From DASRCB01 sp035653295 (GTDB lineage: Bacteria; Acidobacteriota; Terriglobia; Bryobacterales; Bryobacteraceae): a DNA stretch of 64,000 nucleotides. This document shows positions 1-8,916 of this stretch, piece by piece (the first letter of the stretch is position 1; every line of letters begins with the position of its first letter). The stretch lies in contig DASRCB010000174.1 of assembly GCA_035653295.1 (NCBI GenBank), positions 30,584 to 94,583 of the forward strand. Reading direction: 5' to 3'. Below the pieces are notes generated by a model, which saw only the letters and a program-made list of their open reading frames with translations, searched no databases and had not been told where the DNA came from. Both the position numbers and the translations under genes were made by a program.

Positions 1-1243
1 GCTCCTGCGCGAGAGACGTAGCGTGCGAAAGCAGGCACATGGTGTGGCTGAAGTAGCGGCCGAGCATCTTCTTGTACTCGGCGCCCCATTTGGGTGCATC
101 AGGCGGCATGCCGTTCAGGGCGAACCCAGCGGGATAGTAATCGAAGCGCGCATCGATTCCCGCGCCTCCGTAGAACCCGCGCTTCGGGTCGGCGGCGTAA
201 TAGTCGTGAATCACGCGCGTTACCTGGATGCTTTTGTACTCATTCAGCGGATGCTCGAACAGGCCCATGGCCTCCGTGCCGTTGTCCCACATGAGGTACT
301 TGCCGACCAGGCCGCTGGAGTTCGCCAGCCCATCCGGGAACTGCTTCGATTTCGACATCAGCAGCAGCTTCGGGGTCTCCACGCCATTGGCGCACAGCAC
401 GACGGTCTTCGCCCGCTGGAAGACCTCGCGCCGCGCGGAGTCGAAGTACACAGCGCCGCTAACGCGACCGCGCGCATCGGTTTCGATTCTGCGGACGTAC
501 GAATTCGGCCGAATCTCGCATCGTCCGGTGGCCTCCGCAGTCGGGATGACAGTGACGAGCGTGCTCGATTTCGCCCGCATCTCGCATCCGAACGACTCGC
601 AGAACCCACAGTGGGAGCATGCCGGCCGGCCTTTGTACGGCTGTGACAGGATGGCCATAGGCCCCGGAAACGGGTGTAAGCCCAGTTTTCGGGTAGCGCG
701 CTCGAACAGCACGCCCGACGATTTGACGGGCATCGGCGGCAGGGGATACGGCTTTGACCGCGGAGCTTCGAAGGGGTTCGCGCCGGCCAGGCCAGAAACG
801 CCCAGATCGGACTCGGCTTTGGTGTAATACGGCTCCAGGTCGGCGTAGCGAACAGGCCAGTCCTCGAGCGCAGCGCCGGGGACATCGCCGTAAAGGCTGC
901 GCTCCTGAAAATCGCTTTCGTGGAAACGCCAGTAATTAGGGGTAAAGTGCACGCTTCCGCCGCCGACCTGCCGGCCGTACTCGATGGCCTTGAGCGCTTT
1001 GAACGGCTCTCCCTCTTTCGTGCGGTACAGGATGGGCTGCGTCTTTGGATCGTTGGTCAGTCCGGGCTGAAAGGTGTACTTGATCTCGTCGTGGCGGTAG
1101 TCGTTCTCGCGGAGGTACGGCCCCTGCTCCAGCACGACCACACCGAATCCGGCCGTAGAGAGCTCCTTCGCAACGACCCCACCCGATGCGCCCGCGCCGA
1201 TGACGAGGAAGTCAACGGCGTCGGATGGTTTGAACCGGGTCAA
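1..1243 (-). CDS. GMC family oxidoreductase, large flavin subunit (C-terminus cut by the window edge)
   Basis: I translated the minus strand from a TTG at 1243 and found an open frame to the window edge. It starts with an FAD-binding Rossmann stretch (VIGAGASGG) and then shows the GMC pattern, including YGRQVGGGSVHF. A cysteine cluster, ACSHCGFCESFGCEM, lies near the middle; such clusters are typical of the membrane-bound gluconate/sorbitol dehydrogenase branch of GMC enzymes. These enzymes oxidise sugar or alcohol hydroxyls in the periplasm and pass electrons to a cytochrome. The TTG overlaps the stop codon of the subunit-3 gene (TTGA), so the two are translationally coupled and probably form one complex. 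The substrate cannot be read from sequence. The FAD-histidine region expected at the C-terminus lies outside the window. Confidence 0.9.
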   Translation of the reverse strand, partial: MTRFKPSDAVDFLVIGAGASGGVVAKELSTAGFGVVVLEQGPYLRENDYRHDEIKYTFQPGLTNDPKTQPILYRTKEGEPFKALKAIEYGRQVGGGSVHFTPNYWRFHESDFQERSLYGDVPGAALEDWPVRYADLEPYYTKAESDLGVSGLAGANPFEAPRSKPYPLPPMPVKSSGVLFERATRKLGLHPFPGPMAILSQPYKGRPACSHCGFCESFGCEMRAKSSTLVTVIPTAEATGRCEIRPNSYVRRIETDARGRVSGAVYFDSARREVFQRAKTVVLCANGVETPKLLLMSKSKQFPDGLANSSGLVGKYLMWDNGTEAMGLFEHPLNEYKSIQVTRVIHDYYAADPKRGFYGGAGIDARFDYYPAGFALNGMPPDAPKWGAEYKKMLGRYFSHTMCLLSHATSLAQE

Positions 1244-1764
1244 GCGCCCTCCCCGTCGTACCAGCCGAAGGGCGGTTGCCACGCCATTCGATGCTCAAAC
1301 CCGATGTGCTTCCAGCCGACCTGACCGCGATTGCCTCCATATGACGGCGGTCCCAGAAATCCCAGCACCGTGTGTGTGCGCAGCAGCTCGAAGAACTCCG
1401 TCGTTTCTATCGCCCGCAGGAGTTCGATCTGCTGCTCGGGCGTGAGGGCGGCAACGCTGACCGAGGTGGGAAACATGCGTCCGCGCACCTGCTGGAGCTG
1501 GGCCATTCCCGTCCGGTAGACGGCGACCTTGTCGGAATCGAAGGTCCCGAGCGCGCGGTCGATGAAGAAGATGACGCCAGCTTCCCGCGCGCCGGGTCCG
1601 TCAGCGGAAGGAATGATGTGGGAGACCAGAGCGTCGATGTCGGCGGCCATGGCCGGATCGAGCGTGTCGAAACGCGGCTCGGCCGCACGCGCCATCTCCT
1701 GCGCGTGGACCCATGCGGAAAGCCCGAGCGAGCCCAGCAGAACACTGCGGCGTGTTGCATCCAT
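1240..1764 (-). CDS. Gluconate 2-dehydrogenase subunit 3 family protein
   Basis: This 174-residue protein begins with a Tat-like leader (MDATRRSVLLGSLGLSAW, twin arginine at residues 5-6, cleavage probably after an Ala near residue 21 or later). It continues as the helical small subunit family that accompanies GMC dehydrogenases. In this family the small subunit carries the export signal and is thought to help bring the large flavin subunit to the periplasm. It precedes the GMC gene, and its TGA stop overlaps the start of that gene by 4 nt. The pair is therefore an operon reading out of the window. Family assignment is firm; the sugar or alcohol oxidised is unknown. Confidence 0.88.
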   Translation of the reverse strand: MDATRRSVLLGSLGLSAWVHAQEMARAAEPRFDTLDPAMAADIDALVSHIIPSADGPGAREAGVIFFIDRALGTFDSDKVAVYRTGMAQLQQVRGRMFPTSVSVAALTPEQQIELLRAIETTEFFELLRTHTVLGFLGPPSYGGNRGQVGWKHIGFEHRMAWQPPFGWYDGEGA

Positions 1765-1812
1765 AAGGGATGCGGCAATGATGACACGCCGCAGGGCGGA
1801 GTTGCAATCGAA

Positions 1813-2325
1813 TCAGCGGCTGGAGACGCTCTCCTCAGCTACGTTCTGAATCGCCTGACGCGCGCACGGGGCGATAAACCGCCATACCTTCTCCGCGGTG
1901 TTGCGCTCCTCCTGCTGGATGCGCCGCGCCAGCTCGGCGGTCTGATGGTCGTTCGCGGCCTCGGCGACGGTGATCAGCGACTCATACATGGCTACTTCGC
2001 TGTTCTCCACGGCGAAGGCCATCATCAGGTTCTGGGTGGTGCGCTCGTCGGCTTCGTATCCCAGCTTGGCGACGGACGGCGCCATGTTGAAGAAATGAGC
2101 AAGGAAGCTCTTGGTTACCGAGGGGCTCCCGCCGAGCTGCTCGAGCCGTGCAGTGAGTTGTTCATACTGCGATCTGGTCTCGTCGGCATGCTGCTCGAAG
2201 GCGTACTGGACCTCCGAATTCCGACCCTCTTTGGCAAACGCTCGCAGCTGCGTCTCGAAGCTTTTTTCCGCGGCAATGGCATCCTCAAGATACCGTTGTA
2301 TAACTTCTGTTGGTTGTTCAGGCAT
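1813..2325 (-). CDS. DUF892 (YciE/YciF-like) ferritin-like protein
   Basis: A 170-residue all-helical protein with the pattern of the DUF892 ferritin-like family: an early YLEDAIAAEKSFE helix, a central ELGGSPS-like turn, and a conserved NSEVAMYESL helix followed by QQEERNTAEKVW. The Glu-rich helices are those that bind metal in ferritin-like four-helix bundles. Members are linked to stress responses, but the reaction is not established. It is divergent from a clear paralog at 2433, with about 107 bp between them that must carry both promoters. It lacks a signal peptide and is likely cytoplasmic. Confidence 0.82.
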   Translation of the reverse strand: MPEQPTEVIQRYLEDAIAAEKSFETQLRAFAKEGRNSEVQYAFEQHADETRSQYEQLTARLEQLGGSPSVTKSFLAHFFNMAPSVAKLGYEADERTTQNLMMAFAVENSEVAMYESLITVAEAANDHQTAELARRIQQEERNTAEKVWRFIAPCARQAIQNVAEESVSSR

Positions 2326-2432
2326 GTCCGGACCTCTTGACTGGGACGCTCGCGGCTGCAGAATCCGGACTTCTTACGGTGAGGTACAGGTTAGGAGGGG
2401 GCCCGGCGCGTCTTACGGAGCGTGAGGTGCAC

Positions 2433-2927
2433 ATGCAGAGTCGCGACGCGATAATCAATTACCTCGAAGATGCCGAGGCGGCCGAGCGCAACTTCGAAGA
2501 CGCGCTGGCCACATTCAGCAAGCAGGGTGAACAGCAGCAGGTGAAGTCCACGATGCAGTGGATGTCAGAGAAAGCAAGGACTCAGCATGAGCGGCTGGAG
2601 AGCCGTTTGCGCGCCCTCGGCGGCAGTCCCTCGAAGGCCAAGAGCGCCCTGGCGCACATGCTGGCGTTCACCCCCACGTCGGCGCAGGCCGGCCACTCGC
2701 CGGGCGAAAAGGACACGCAGCATTTGATGATCACGTACGCCGCGGCCGCGGCCGAGATGGCCATGTACGAAGCCATGGCGGCGGCGGCCAGCACGGTGGG
2801 CGATACCGAGACGGAGCGCCTCGCCCGCCAACTGCAGAGCGAAGAGAAGGGAGACCACGAGAAGGCCTGGGGTCTGCTGCGGCAAAGCGCTCTCCAGTCC
2901 TTCAACGCGCTAACCGGCACGCACTGA
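2433..2927 (+). CDS. DUF892-like ferritin-like protein, paralog of the 1813 gene
   Basis: Codes for 164 residues starting at ATG 2433, chosen because a GAGGTG ribosome binding site lies 4 nt upstream and because the protein then aligns from its first residues with the divergent paralog (MQSRDAIINYLEDAEAAERNFE against EVIQRYLEDAIAAEKSFE). The same LGGSPSKAKS turn and EMAMYEAM helix are present. The open frame extends upstream to 2310, but that part overlaps the start of the divergent gene and has no paralog counterpart. A di-haem cytochrome gene follows after 9 nt, suggesting co-transcription. Function is unknown beyond a probable stress or metal role. Confidence 0.8.
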   Translation: MQSRDAIINYLEDAEAAERNFEDALATFSKQGEQQQVKSTMQWMSEKARTQHERLESRLRALGGSPSKAKSALAHMLAFTPTSAQAGHSPGEKDTQHLMITYAAAAAEMAMYEAMAAAASTVGDTETERLARQLQSEEKGDHEKAWGLLRQSALQSFNALTGTH

Positions 2928-2936
2928 TCGCGGCGC

Positions 2937-4790
2937 ATGCGCCGATTGTTCCGCGCTGCGGTCCTCGCGGCGATCGTGTTCGGGCTTCTCGTAGCCACAG
3001 CGGTATTCGTCTGGCAGCCCCGCTATGCATATATGCCAGCGGCGGACAAGGTTCTGAACCGGTATCGCAAGTCCCCCGAGTCATACGATCTTTGGGGACA
3101 GCCGATTTCCGGAGCGGGCCCCGGCGTGGTGGCCGTGAACGACGCCATGCTGCGCCTCGGCCGCGAGGCGTTTTACAAGGAAACGTTCGGTAACGAGGTC
3201 TTTCTGACCGATGTGGCCGGCATCATCGCCGGGCCGCTGAACCTGCGCAACATCACCAGTGCAATCGTGGCGCTGCATGGCGAGGGAACGACGAACCTTC
3301 AGGTCACCGTAGAGCAGACGGTGACCGTAGGCGGCAGGACCTTCCAAAAGGGTGCGAAACTCGATACCGGTCTGGATGTCCCGCGCGGCGCCTGGCTTCC
3401 GCTCGGTATGGCGGTCCAGCTTTCGCGCCGTGGCCCGCGCGTTGGGATCACCTGCGCCGCCTGCCATGCGACCGTGGACCCGAAAACGCACCAGGTCATC
3501 GAAGGCGCCCCGAACAATGACCTTAATGCCGGACTTCTGCTGGCGCTGGCAACCAACTCGGCCTCGTTCTTCACGCACACCGATGTGCGCCCGGAGCAGT
3601 ACACGAAAGCCGGAGCGAAGCTGCCCGACGTGAAAGCCTTCGAGGATGCCGTCGATGCCGAGCTCATGAAGTGGCCGCGCGGGAACTTCGATTCGATGAT
3701 CGACCTGGTGGCTGATCCCTCGCAGATTCCGACCTCGTTCAGCTTCGGCAACCACCCCTACAGCTGGAGCGGGCTGTTCGGCACAGGACCGTTCCACGGC
3801 TTGAGCGCGCAGACCAGCAACGTCCACGGCCTGAATTCCGACGCGACGCTGCTGGCGGACTCGAGCCCGGCGCTGTTTGGCATCGACCGCGATACTTACC
3901 TGGGCATCGTTCTGCAGAACGCAGCAGACAAGGCGCTCCGCTATGATCCGCGCTCCGGGCGCAGCGCTTCCGATTTCTTCCGCTCCGCGGACCCCACGCC
4001 CGGCGCGCCTGGCATAAACGAGGTGGTGACCCTGCCGACGTACCCGAAAGCGACCCCGATCAGCCCCGACAGCGTCCTCGCCAGCACTTCCGGACGGCCG
4101 GTCTGGCAGCAGTGCAACGCCATGGCCGCGTTCGAGAATACGATCGTGCCACCGCGTCCGCCACTGCCCCCGAATCCCGCCATGGCCGCGCGCGGCCGAT
4201 CGGTGTTGCAGCGCGCCGGCTGCGTGCAGTGCCATTCCGGCCGCTTCCTCACGAACAACGCCGTGCTGCCGGTCGATCGAGTCGGCACGGAGCCAGCGCG
4301 CGCCGCTGCTCTGGCGAAGACCGCGGGTACGTTCACCGATCCCGTGCTGTATTCGTTCGACACTCCCGTGCCTGTGCCGGCAGACGCCTCGGTGCTGCAT
4401 GTCCCGGTTCCCGACGCGGCGCAGGTCGCGCTCGCCTGGGCTCACGGGAATCCGGGGGGCTATAAAGTTCCGGCGCTGGTCGGCCTGTACTACAGCGCGC
4501 CGTATCTGCACGACGGCGGCGTTGCGGTCGGCCCCCGGGGCGAGATGGGGGTCGAGGCCACGGTGCAGAGCGGGATCGCGCCGGATCCGCGCGAGAGCCT
4601 GCGGGCGCTCGTCGATCGCGGCGTGCGCGGGCGGGTCGTCGACGCTAACAGCGCATCGACCGAGCTTGCCGCCGTGCACGTGCGGGGATCGGGGCATGAG
4701 TTCTGGGCGGATAAGGACGCGGGGTTTACCTATGACGAGCAGGAGGCGTTGATCTATTTTTTGCTCACGTATGATCCGAACGATCAGTGA
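2937..4790 (+). CDS. Di-haem cytochrome c protein, distantly cytochrome c peroxidase-like
   Basis: A 617-residue protein with an N-terminal membrane anchor or signal (residues about 5-27) and two haem c attachment motifs, CAACH at 173-177 and CVQCH at 429-433. A C-terminal YYSAPYLHDGG stretch resembles the FHDG region of di-haem peroxidases and MauG-like proteins. It is much longer than classical peroxidases (about 330 residues), so peroxidase activity is not assured; it may be an electron-transfer protein. It should act in the periplasm. The gene begins 9 nt after the DUF892 gene. The GMC dehydrogenase on the other side of that pair also needs a cytochrome partner, but the link is only by proximity. 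Confidence 0.82.
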   Translation: MRRLFRAAVLAAIVFGLLVATAVFVWQPRYAYMPAADKVLNRYRKSPESYDLWGQPISGAGPGVVAVNDAMLRLGREAFYKETFGNEVFLTDVAGIIAGPLNLRNITSAIVALHGEGTTNLQVTVEQTVTVGGRTFQKGAKLDTGLDVPRGAWLPLGMAVQLSRRGPRVGITCAACHATVDPKTHQVIEGAPNNDLNAGLLLALATNSASFFTHTDVRPEQYTKAGAKLPDVKAFEDAVDAELMKWPRGNFDSMIDLVADPSQIPTSFSFGNHPYSWSGLFGTGPFHGLSAQTSNVHGLNSDATLLADSSPALFGIDRDTYLGIVLQNAADKALRYDPRSGRSASDFFRSADPTPGAPGINEVVTLPTYPKATPISPDSVLASTSGRPVWQQCNAMAAFENTIVPPRPPLPPNPAMAARGRSVLQRAGCVQCHSGRFLTNNAVLPVDRVGTEPARAAALAKTAGTFTDPVLYSFDTPVPVPADASVLHVPVPDAAQVALAWAHGNPGGYKVPALVGLYYSAPYLHDGGVAVGPRGEMGVEATVQSGIAPDPRESLRALVDRGVRGRVVDANSASTELAAVHVRGSGHEFWADKDAGFTYDEQEALIYFLLTYDPNDQ

Positions 4791-4824
4791 CGAGCACGCC
4801 CATTCGTTCGTGCTTCACCATGCT

Positions 4825-4844
4825 GGCAGGCGAAACCGCCTGCC
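4825..4844. repeat. Short hairpin repeat, first copy
   Basis: Perfect inverted repeat GGCAGGCG-AAAC-CGCCTGCC. An identical 20-nt copy lies at 4977-4996. Both sit between the convergent cytochrome and S9 peptidase genes, flanking the 42-nt repeat copy at 4848, and could also serve as transcription terminators. Confidence 0.7.
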
Positions 4845-4847
4845 CAA

Positions 4848-4889
4848 GGCGGGCTGAGAGCCAGCCGCAGGGCGAGGCCCTGCCCCCCA
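4848..4889 (-). repeat. REP-like double-hairpin repeat, copy A (reverse orientation)
   Basis: On the minus strand this 42-nt stretch has the same plan and length as the copies at 19568 and 58652: TGGGG, then stem CAGGGC-CTC-GCCCTG, then stem GGCTGGCT-CTC-AGCCCGCC. The first stem differs from the other copies (CAGGCT/AGCCTG) by paired changes on both arms that keep the pairing. This is direct evidence that the folded form is conserved. Confidence 0.72.
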
Positions 4890-4976
4890 TGGAGCGAGTG
4901 GCGATTAGGCGCGCTGAGTGCAAGCTAAAGGCCCGCACCACAATCGGCATTTCAGGAGAAATGTCCAAACTTCAGT

Positions 4977-4996
4977 GGCAGGCGAAACCGCCTGCC
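4977..4996. repeat. Short hairpin repeat, second identical copy
   Basis: Identical to 4825-4844. It lies 6 nt before the stop codon end of the S9 peptidase gene, so it follows that gene on the minus strand and may end its transcript. The outer bases (GTGG...CCAC) extend the pairing imperfectly. Confidence 0.7.
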
Positions 4997-5002
4997 CCAC
5001 CT

Positions 5003-7330
5003 TCACCTGCGTCCGATGGTCTCCTCAAAGAGTTTCAGAATGCGCTTGTACTCGTCGGCCCAGCTGGTGGGCTGCTGGAAATCATGGTTCTCCACCGGGT
5101 AAAACGCCACCGACCAGTTTTCCTTGCGCAGCTCGATCAGCTTCTGCGCCAGGCGCACAGTGTCCTGGAAGTGCACGTTCGTATCCACGACCCCGTGGCA
5201 GATCAGCAGATGTCCGCGTAGCCCATCGGCGAAGTAGATCGGGGAGGATTGCCGGTAAGCCTCCGGATCGTTCTGGGGCAGGTTGAGAATCTGGGAGGTG
5301 TAGCCGTCGTTGTAGTGCGCCCAGTCGGTGACGGGTCGCTGCGCCGAGCCGGCGGCGAACACGTCCGGTTCTTTGAACATGGCCATCAGCGTGAGAAACC
5401 CTCCATAACTGCCGCCGTAGATGCCTATGCGCTTCGGATCGACATGCTGCGTTTCCACCAGCCACTTCGCCGCGTCCACCTGATCGGTAAGGTCGATCCC
5501 GCCCATGTGCCGGTAAATGGCCGTGCGCCAGTTGCGCCCGTAGCCTGCCGAGGCGCGGTAATCTACTTCGACCACCGTGTACCCGCGGGCCGCGAGTAAG
5601 TGGTTGAACATGTACTCGCGCGCGTAATAAGTCCAGCCGCGATGCACATCCTGGAGGTAACCGGCGCCGTGGACGAAGATTACGCCCGGCCCGCCCGGCT
5701 GCTGTTGCGGCGGACGCCACAGCTTCGCCGGAAGCTTCGCGCCATCGCGCGCGCTGATATAGAACAGAGGCAGGTCGGACCACGGGTAGTCGCCAAAGTC
5801 CGGCGCAGGCGAGTAAGTCAGCCGCGTATTCGGCGGTTGCAGGCTGACAGTCTGCGCGTACAGGTCCGGCGGCTTGTTCACATACGAATACTCATCCACG
5901 ATCCACTTCTCGTCCGGCGAAAGCACGCAGTCGTGCAGACCCGAAGCGAAGGTGAGGCGCGTTACCAGTCCGCCGGCCGCAGGCATCACATAGCACTGCT
6001 GCTCGCCGAGACCGGCTTCGCTGGTCACCAGGAACAGTCGGCTGCCATCGTGCGAGGCGTGCACGTTTTTCACTTCCCAGGCGCCTGAAGTGAGCGCCTT
6101 CGGCTCGCCGCCCGCGAATGGAACCGAGTAGACGTGCGCCCAGCCGGTCTGCTCGGAGAGATAGACCACATTGCCTCCGCCATTCACGAACGCGGGGCGG
6201 ACATCGCCCTGTTCGGGCCCGCCGATCCAGGCGTCATCATGCAGATGGGCGAGCACCCGCAGGGACGCCTGCGCCGGGTCGAGCGCCACCAGCCAGCGGT
6301 CCTTATGATCGCGGGCGTCGGCGAACAGCACCGCCCTCGAGCCGTCCTGGGACCACGCCGGCTGATCGAGATCGACGGAGTTCGTGAGGTCGGGCTTGTT
6401 CGGATCCGGGCGGAAGCTGACCCATTTCACCTGGCCAGTGCTCACATCAATCACGGCGAGGCGCTGGTGGGGCTCCGGCTCGCCGACGTCCGTCCTGCCG
6501 GGAATCTCTTCGGTGTAGCCCGACGTGGTGACATAATTGGGCACCTCCGTTTTTCGGATGTTCTTGCTGCCCTGTTCGATGAGCGCGAAAACGAACTTCT
6601 CGTCCGGGGTCAGGCGCAGGCTGGCGACCTTGTCCTCGGCGCCGAGGTAAAACGGCTTGCGCGGGTTCTCTTTCTGCTCGCGCGCCTTTTTCGCTTCCTC
6701 TTCCGCTTCGCGCGCGCGCACCACCGCGAGCAGCGCCTTCTCCTCCGCTTTCAGGTACTTCTGCTCCGGCGTCTCCTTCTCCTCTTTGGCCTTCTCGGGA
6801 TCGGTTCCGGTGCGGATGTCGGTCATCTGCACGGTCGCGCCCGTAGCCGGCGAGACGACGAACAGGTTCTGGTTGCGCGTGTAGGCGACGCGCGCGCCGT
6901 CATGCAGGAAGTGCGGGTCGGACTCAGCCTCGGTGGTGTGTGTGAGGCGGAGCGGCTTGTCGTTGGTGAAGTCGTACACGAAGATGTCGCCGTCCTGCGC
7001 GTACGCCATGCGCTTATGATCCGGGCTGAAATCGCCGTCGGCCGGCGGCGCGTTTTTCGCTTCCTCGTCGCTGAGCCGCCGCAGGCCGCTGCCATCGCGA
7101 TTCACCACCCAGACCGCGGGCTCCTTGTCCACCGGCTCGTCATATTTCTTCCAGCGAAAATAGACGCGCTGATCGTCACCGGACCAGCGCATCTCAGCGA
7201 AGTGATAGCCGTAGAGGTTCGGCCCGCGCATGATGTTGTCCACCGTGAGCTCGAAACGCCGATGTCCGGCGGGCGCGGCGGAGGCGAGAAAAATGCAGGC
7301 GAGCAGGGCGGCGGATCTCATTCGTTTCAC
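5003..7330 (-). CDS. S9 family prolyl oligopeptidase (DPP IV/acylaminoacyl-peptidase type)
   Basis: A 775-residue secreted serine peptidase. An N-terminal signal peptide (about 22 residues, ending APAG) is followed by a beta-propeller region with several repeated blades and a Lys/Glu-rich charged insertion around residues 180-225. The C-terminal alpha/beta-hydrolase domain carries the nucleophile in GGSYGG (Ser641), with Asp716 in HGVVDTNVH and His749 in ENHDF completing the triad. Order and spacing are as in the S9 family, so the enzyme should be active and cleave short peptides in the periplasm. It stands alone, divergent from the AAA ATPase gene. Confidence 0.93.
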   Translation of the reverse strand: MKRMRSAALLACIFLASAAPAGHRRFELTVDNIMRGPNLYGYHFAEMRWSGDDQRVYFRWKKYDEPVDKEPAVWVVNRDGSGLRRLSDEEAKNAPPADGDFSPDHKRMAYAQDGDIFVYDFTNDKPLRLTHTTEAESDPHFLHDGARVAYTRNQNLFVVSPATGATVQMTDIRTGTDPEKAKEEKETPEQKYLKAEEKALLAVVRAREAEEEAKKAREQKENPRKPFYLGAEDKVASLRLTPDEKFVFALIEQGSKNIRKTEVPNYVTTSGYTEEIPGRTDVGEPEPHQRLAVIDVSTGQVKWVSFRPDPNKPDLTNSVDLDQPAWSQDGSRAVLFADARDHKDRWLVALDPAQASLRVLAHLHDDAWIGGPEQGDVRPAFVNGGGNVVYLSEQTGWAHVYSVPFAGGEPKALTSGAWEVKNVHASHDGSRLFLVTSEAGLGEQQCYVMPAAGGLVTRLTFASGLHDCVLSPDEKWIVDEYSYVNKPPDLYAQTVSLQPPNTRLTYSPAPDFGDYPWSDLPLFYISARDGAKLPAKLWRPPQQQPGGPGVIFVHGAGYLQDVHRGWTYYAREYMFNHLLAARGYTVVEVDYRASAGYGRNWRTAIYRHMGGIDLTDQVDAAKWLVETQHVDPKRIGIYGGSYGGFLTLMAMFKEPDVFAAGSAQRPVTDWAHYNDGYTSQILNLPQNDPEAYRQSSPIYFADGLRGHLLICHGVVDTNVHFQDTVRLAQKLIELRKENWSVAFYPVENHDFQQPTSWADEYKRILKLFEETIGRR

Positions 7331-7410
7331 AGGATAACCGCCTCCGTGTGCGTCCCCGATAATGGCTGTGTGATTCCGGCTTTTCCCGGGTTTCCCGCGT
7401 CTTTACAATA

Positions 7411-8877
7411 ATGACCAGCGTTGTCATGCCCGCGGCCGAAAGCCGCGCGGCGAAGACCATCCGCGAGATTTTCGCCTCCGGCCGGCCGATCACCTATATC
7501 CGCTCGGCGGAGGAGCAGCGCGTGGCGGCGCTGCTGCGGACCATCGACGAGGCCCTGCCGGTGTGGGAGTGGACGCTCACCGAAGGCCTGCGGCGCGAGG
7601 GCAAACCGCCCGAGGCCGGCACGCAGGCGCCGCGCGCGGCGCTGGACTTCATCGTGGCGCACGATGCGCCCGCCATTTTCCATCTGCGCGATTTTCACGA
7701 TCCGCTGCGCGAATCGGCCGAGATCCGGCGACGGCTGCGCGACGTAGGCGAGCTCGCGCTCGATAAACGGAAGTTCGTGGTCATTACCTCAGCGGTGCGT
7801 TACATCCCGGAAGAGATCGAGCGCGACATCGTCTTCCTCGAACTACGCCCGCCCGATATCGTCGAGTTGGTGGATTTCCTGAAGCGCGAAGGCACGTCGC
7901 CGGACGAGGCTGTGCTGCATCAGTATGCGCGCGCGCTGCAGGGCCTGACCCTGGATGAAGCCCGCTACGCGCTGCGGCGCGGCGCCCAGCGGCCGCGTGC
8001 GGAAGCCGTGCCCGCGCTGCTCGAGGAGAAGCGCCTGCTGGTCAATCGCACCGGCTACCTCGAGTTCATTTCCGAGGGCGCAGCGCTTTCCGATGTCGGC
8101 GGCCTCGATGGTCTGAAGAAATGGCTGCTGGAGCGGCGCAGGCTTTTCGAGATGCGTGATACGCTCAGCGCCGAAATCGTACCCCGTGGGCTTCTCATGA
8201 TGGGTATCCCCGGCTGCGGCAAAAGCCTTTCGGTGAAGGCGATCGCCTCCTGTTTTCAGCTTCCCCTGTATCGCATTGACATGACCGAGATCTTCTCCGG
8301 CCGGCACGGGAAACCGGAAGGCGCATTCGTCGCGGCCTGCCGCATGTTGGAGGATATGGCGCCGGCGGTGCTTTGGTTCGACGAGATTGAGATGGGCATC
8401 AATTCCGCCGAGTCCGGAGGCGAGCAGGGACGCATGTTCGCGTTCTTCCTGACCTGGATGCAGGAGAAGGCGCGTGGGCTGTTCGTGGCGGCGACGGCGA
8501 ACCGCATCGATCTGCTGCCGGCGGAGATGATCCGCAAGGGGCGCTTCGACGAGGTGTTTTTCGTCGATCTGCCACTGGATGACGAAAGGGTGGAGATCTT
8601 CCGCATTCATCTCGAGCGGCGCGGCGTCGACGCTTCGCGGTTCAACCTCCAACAGCTGGTGGAGTTCACCGTTGGATGGGCCGGAGCGGAGATCGAGCAG
8701 TGCGTGGTGTCGGCGATCACGCGGGCAAAGCTGGAGGACCGCGAGCTGGCGGATGAGGACCTGATCGGCGTGGCGGTGAAGACGGTGCCGCTGTCGCGCA
8801 CCATGAAGGAGCAGATCAATCACATCCGCGGCTGGGCCTTCGAACGCGCCGTGCGGGCATCGCCGCAGGGGCGATGA
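7411..8877 (+). CDS. AAA+ ATPase of the Ycf46 type
   Basis: A 488-residue protein. The N-terminal 220 residues match the regulatory half of Ycf46-like ATPases. The AAA module has Walker A GIPGCGKS at 265-272, Walker B VLWFDEIE at 320-327, a sensor-like TANR near 360, and a closing helical lid. Ycf46-like proteins are found in cyanobacteria, plastids and many soil bacteria; their substrate is poorly known. A -10-like TACAAT (7404-7409) touches the annotated ATG, so translation may really begin at the in-frame ATG at 7426. No other gene shares its transcript. Confidence 0.87.
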   Translation: MTSVVMPAAESRAAKTIREIFASGRPITYIRSAEEQRVAALLRTIDEALPVWEWTLTEGLRREGKPPEAGTQAPRAALDFIVAHDAPAIFHLRDFHDPLRESAEIRRRLRDVGELALDKRKFVVITSAVRYIPEEIERDIVFLELRPPDIVELVDFLKREGTSPDEAVLHQYARALQGLTLDEARYALRRGAQRPRAEAVPALLEEKRLLVNRTGYLEFISEGAALSDVGGLDGLKKWLLERRRLFEMRDTLSAEIVPRGLLMMGIPGCGKSLSVKAIASCFQLPLYRIDMTEIFSGRHGKPEGAFVAACRMLEDMAPAVLWFDEIEMGINSAESGGEQGRMFAFFLTWMQEKARGLFVAATANRIDLLPAEMIRKGRFDEVFFVDLPLDDERVEIFRIHLERRGVDASRFNLQQLVEFTVGWAGAEIEQCVVSAITRAKLEDRELADEDLIGVAVKTVPLSRTMKEQINHIRGWAFERAVRASPQGR

Positions 8878-8916
8878 GAGTACATTAGCCGCAGTCCACT
8901 GGCCAGGCGAACGCGA

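Noticed and set aside
1372..2340. A 322-codon plus-strand frame over the subunit-3 and DUF892 genes
   Set aside because: Both minus-strand genes are recognisable families; the plus frame has none.
3081..4697. A 538-codon antisense frame over the di-haem cytochrome
   Set aside because: Arg/His/Gly-rich shadow of a gene with two CxxCH motifs and a membrane anchor.
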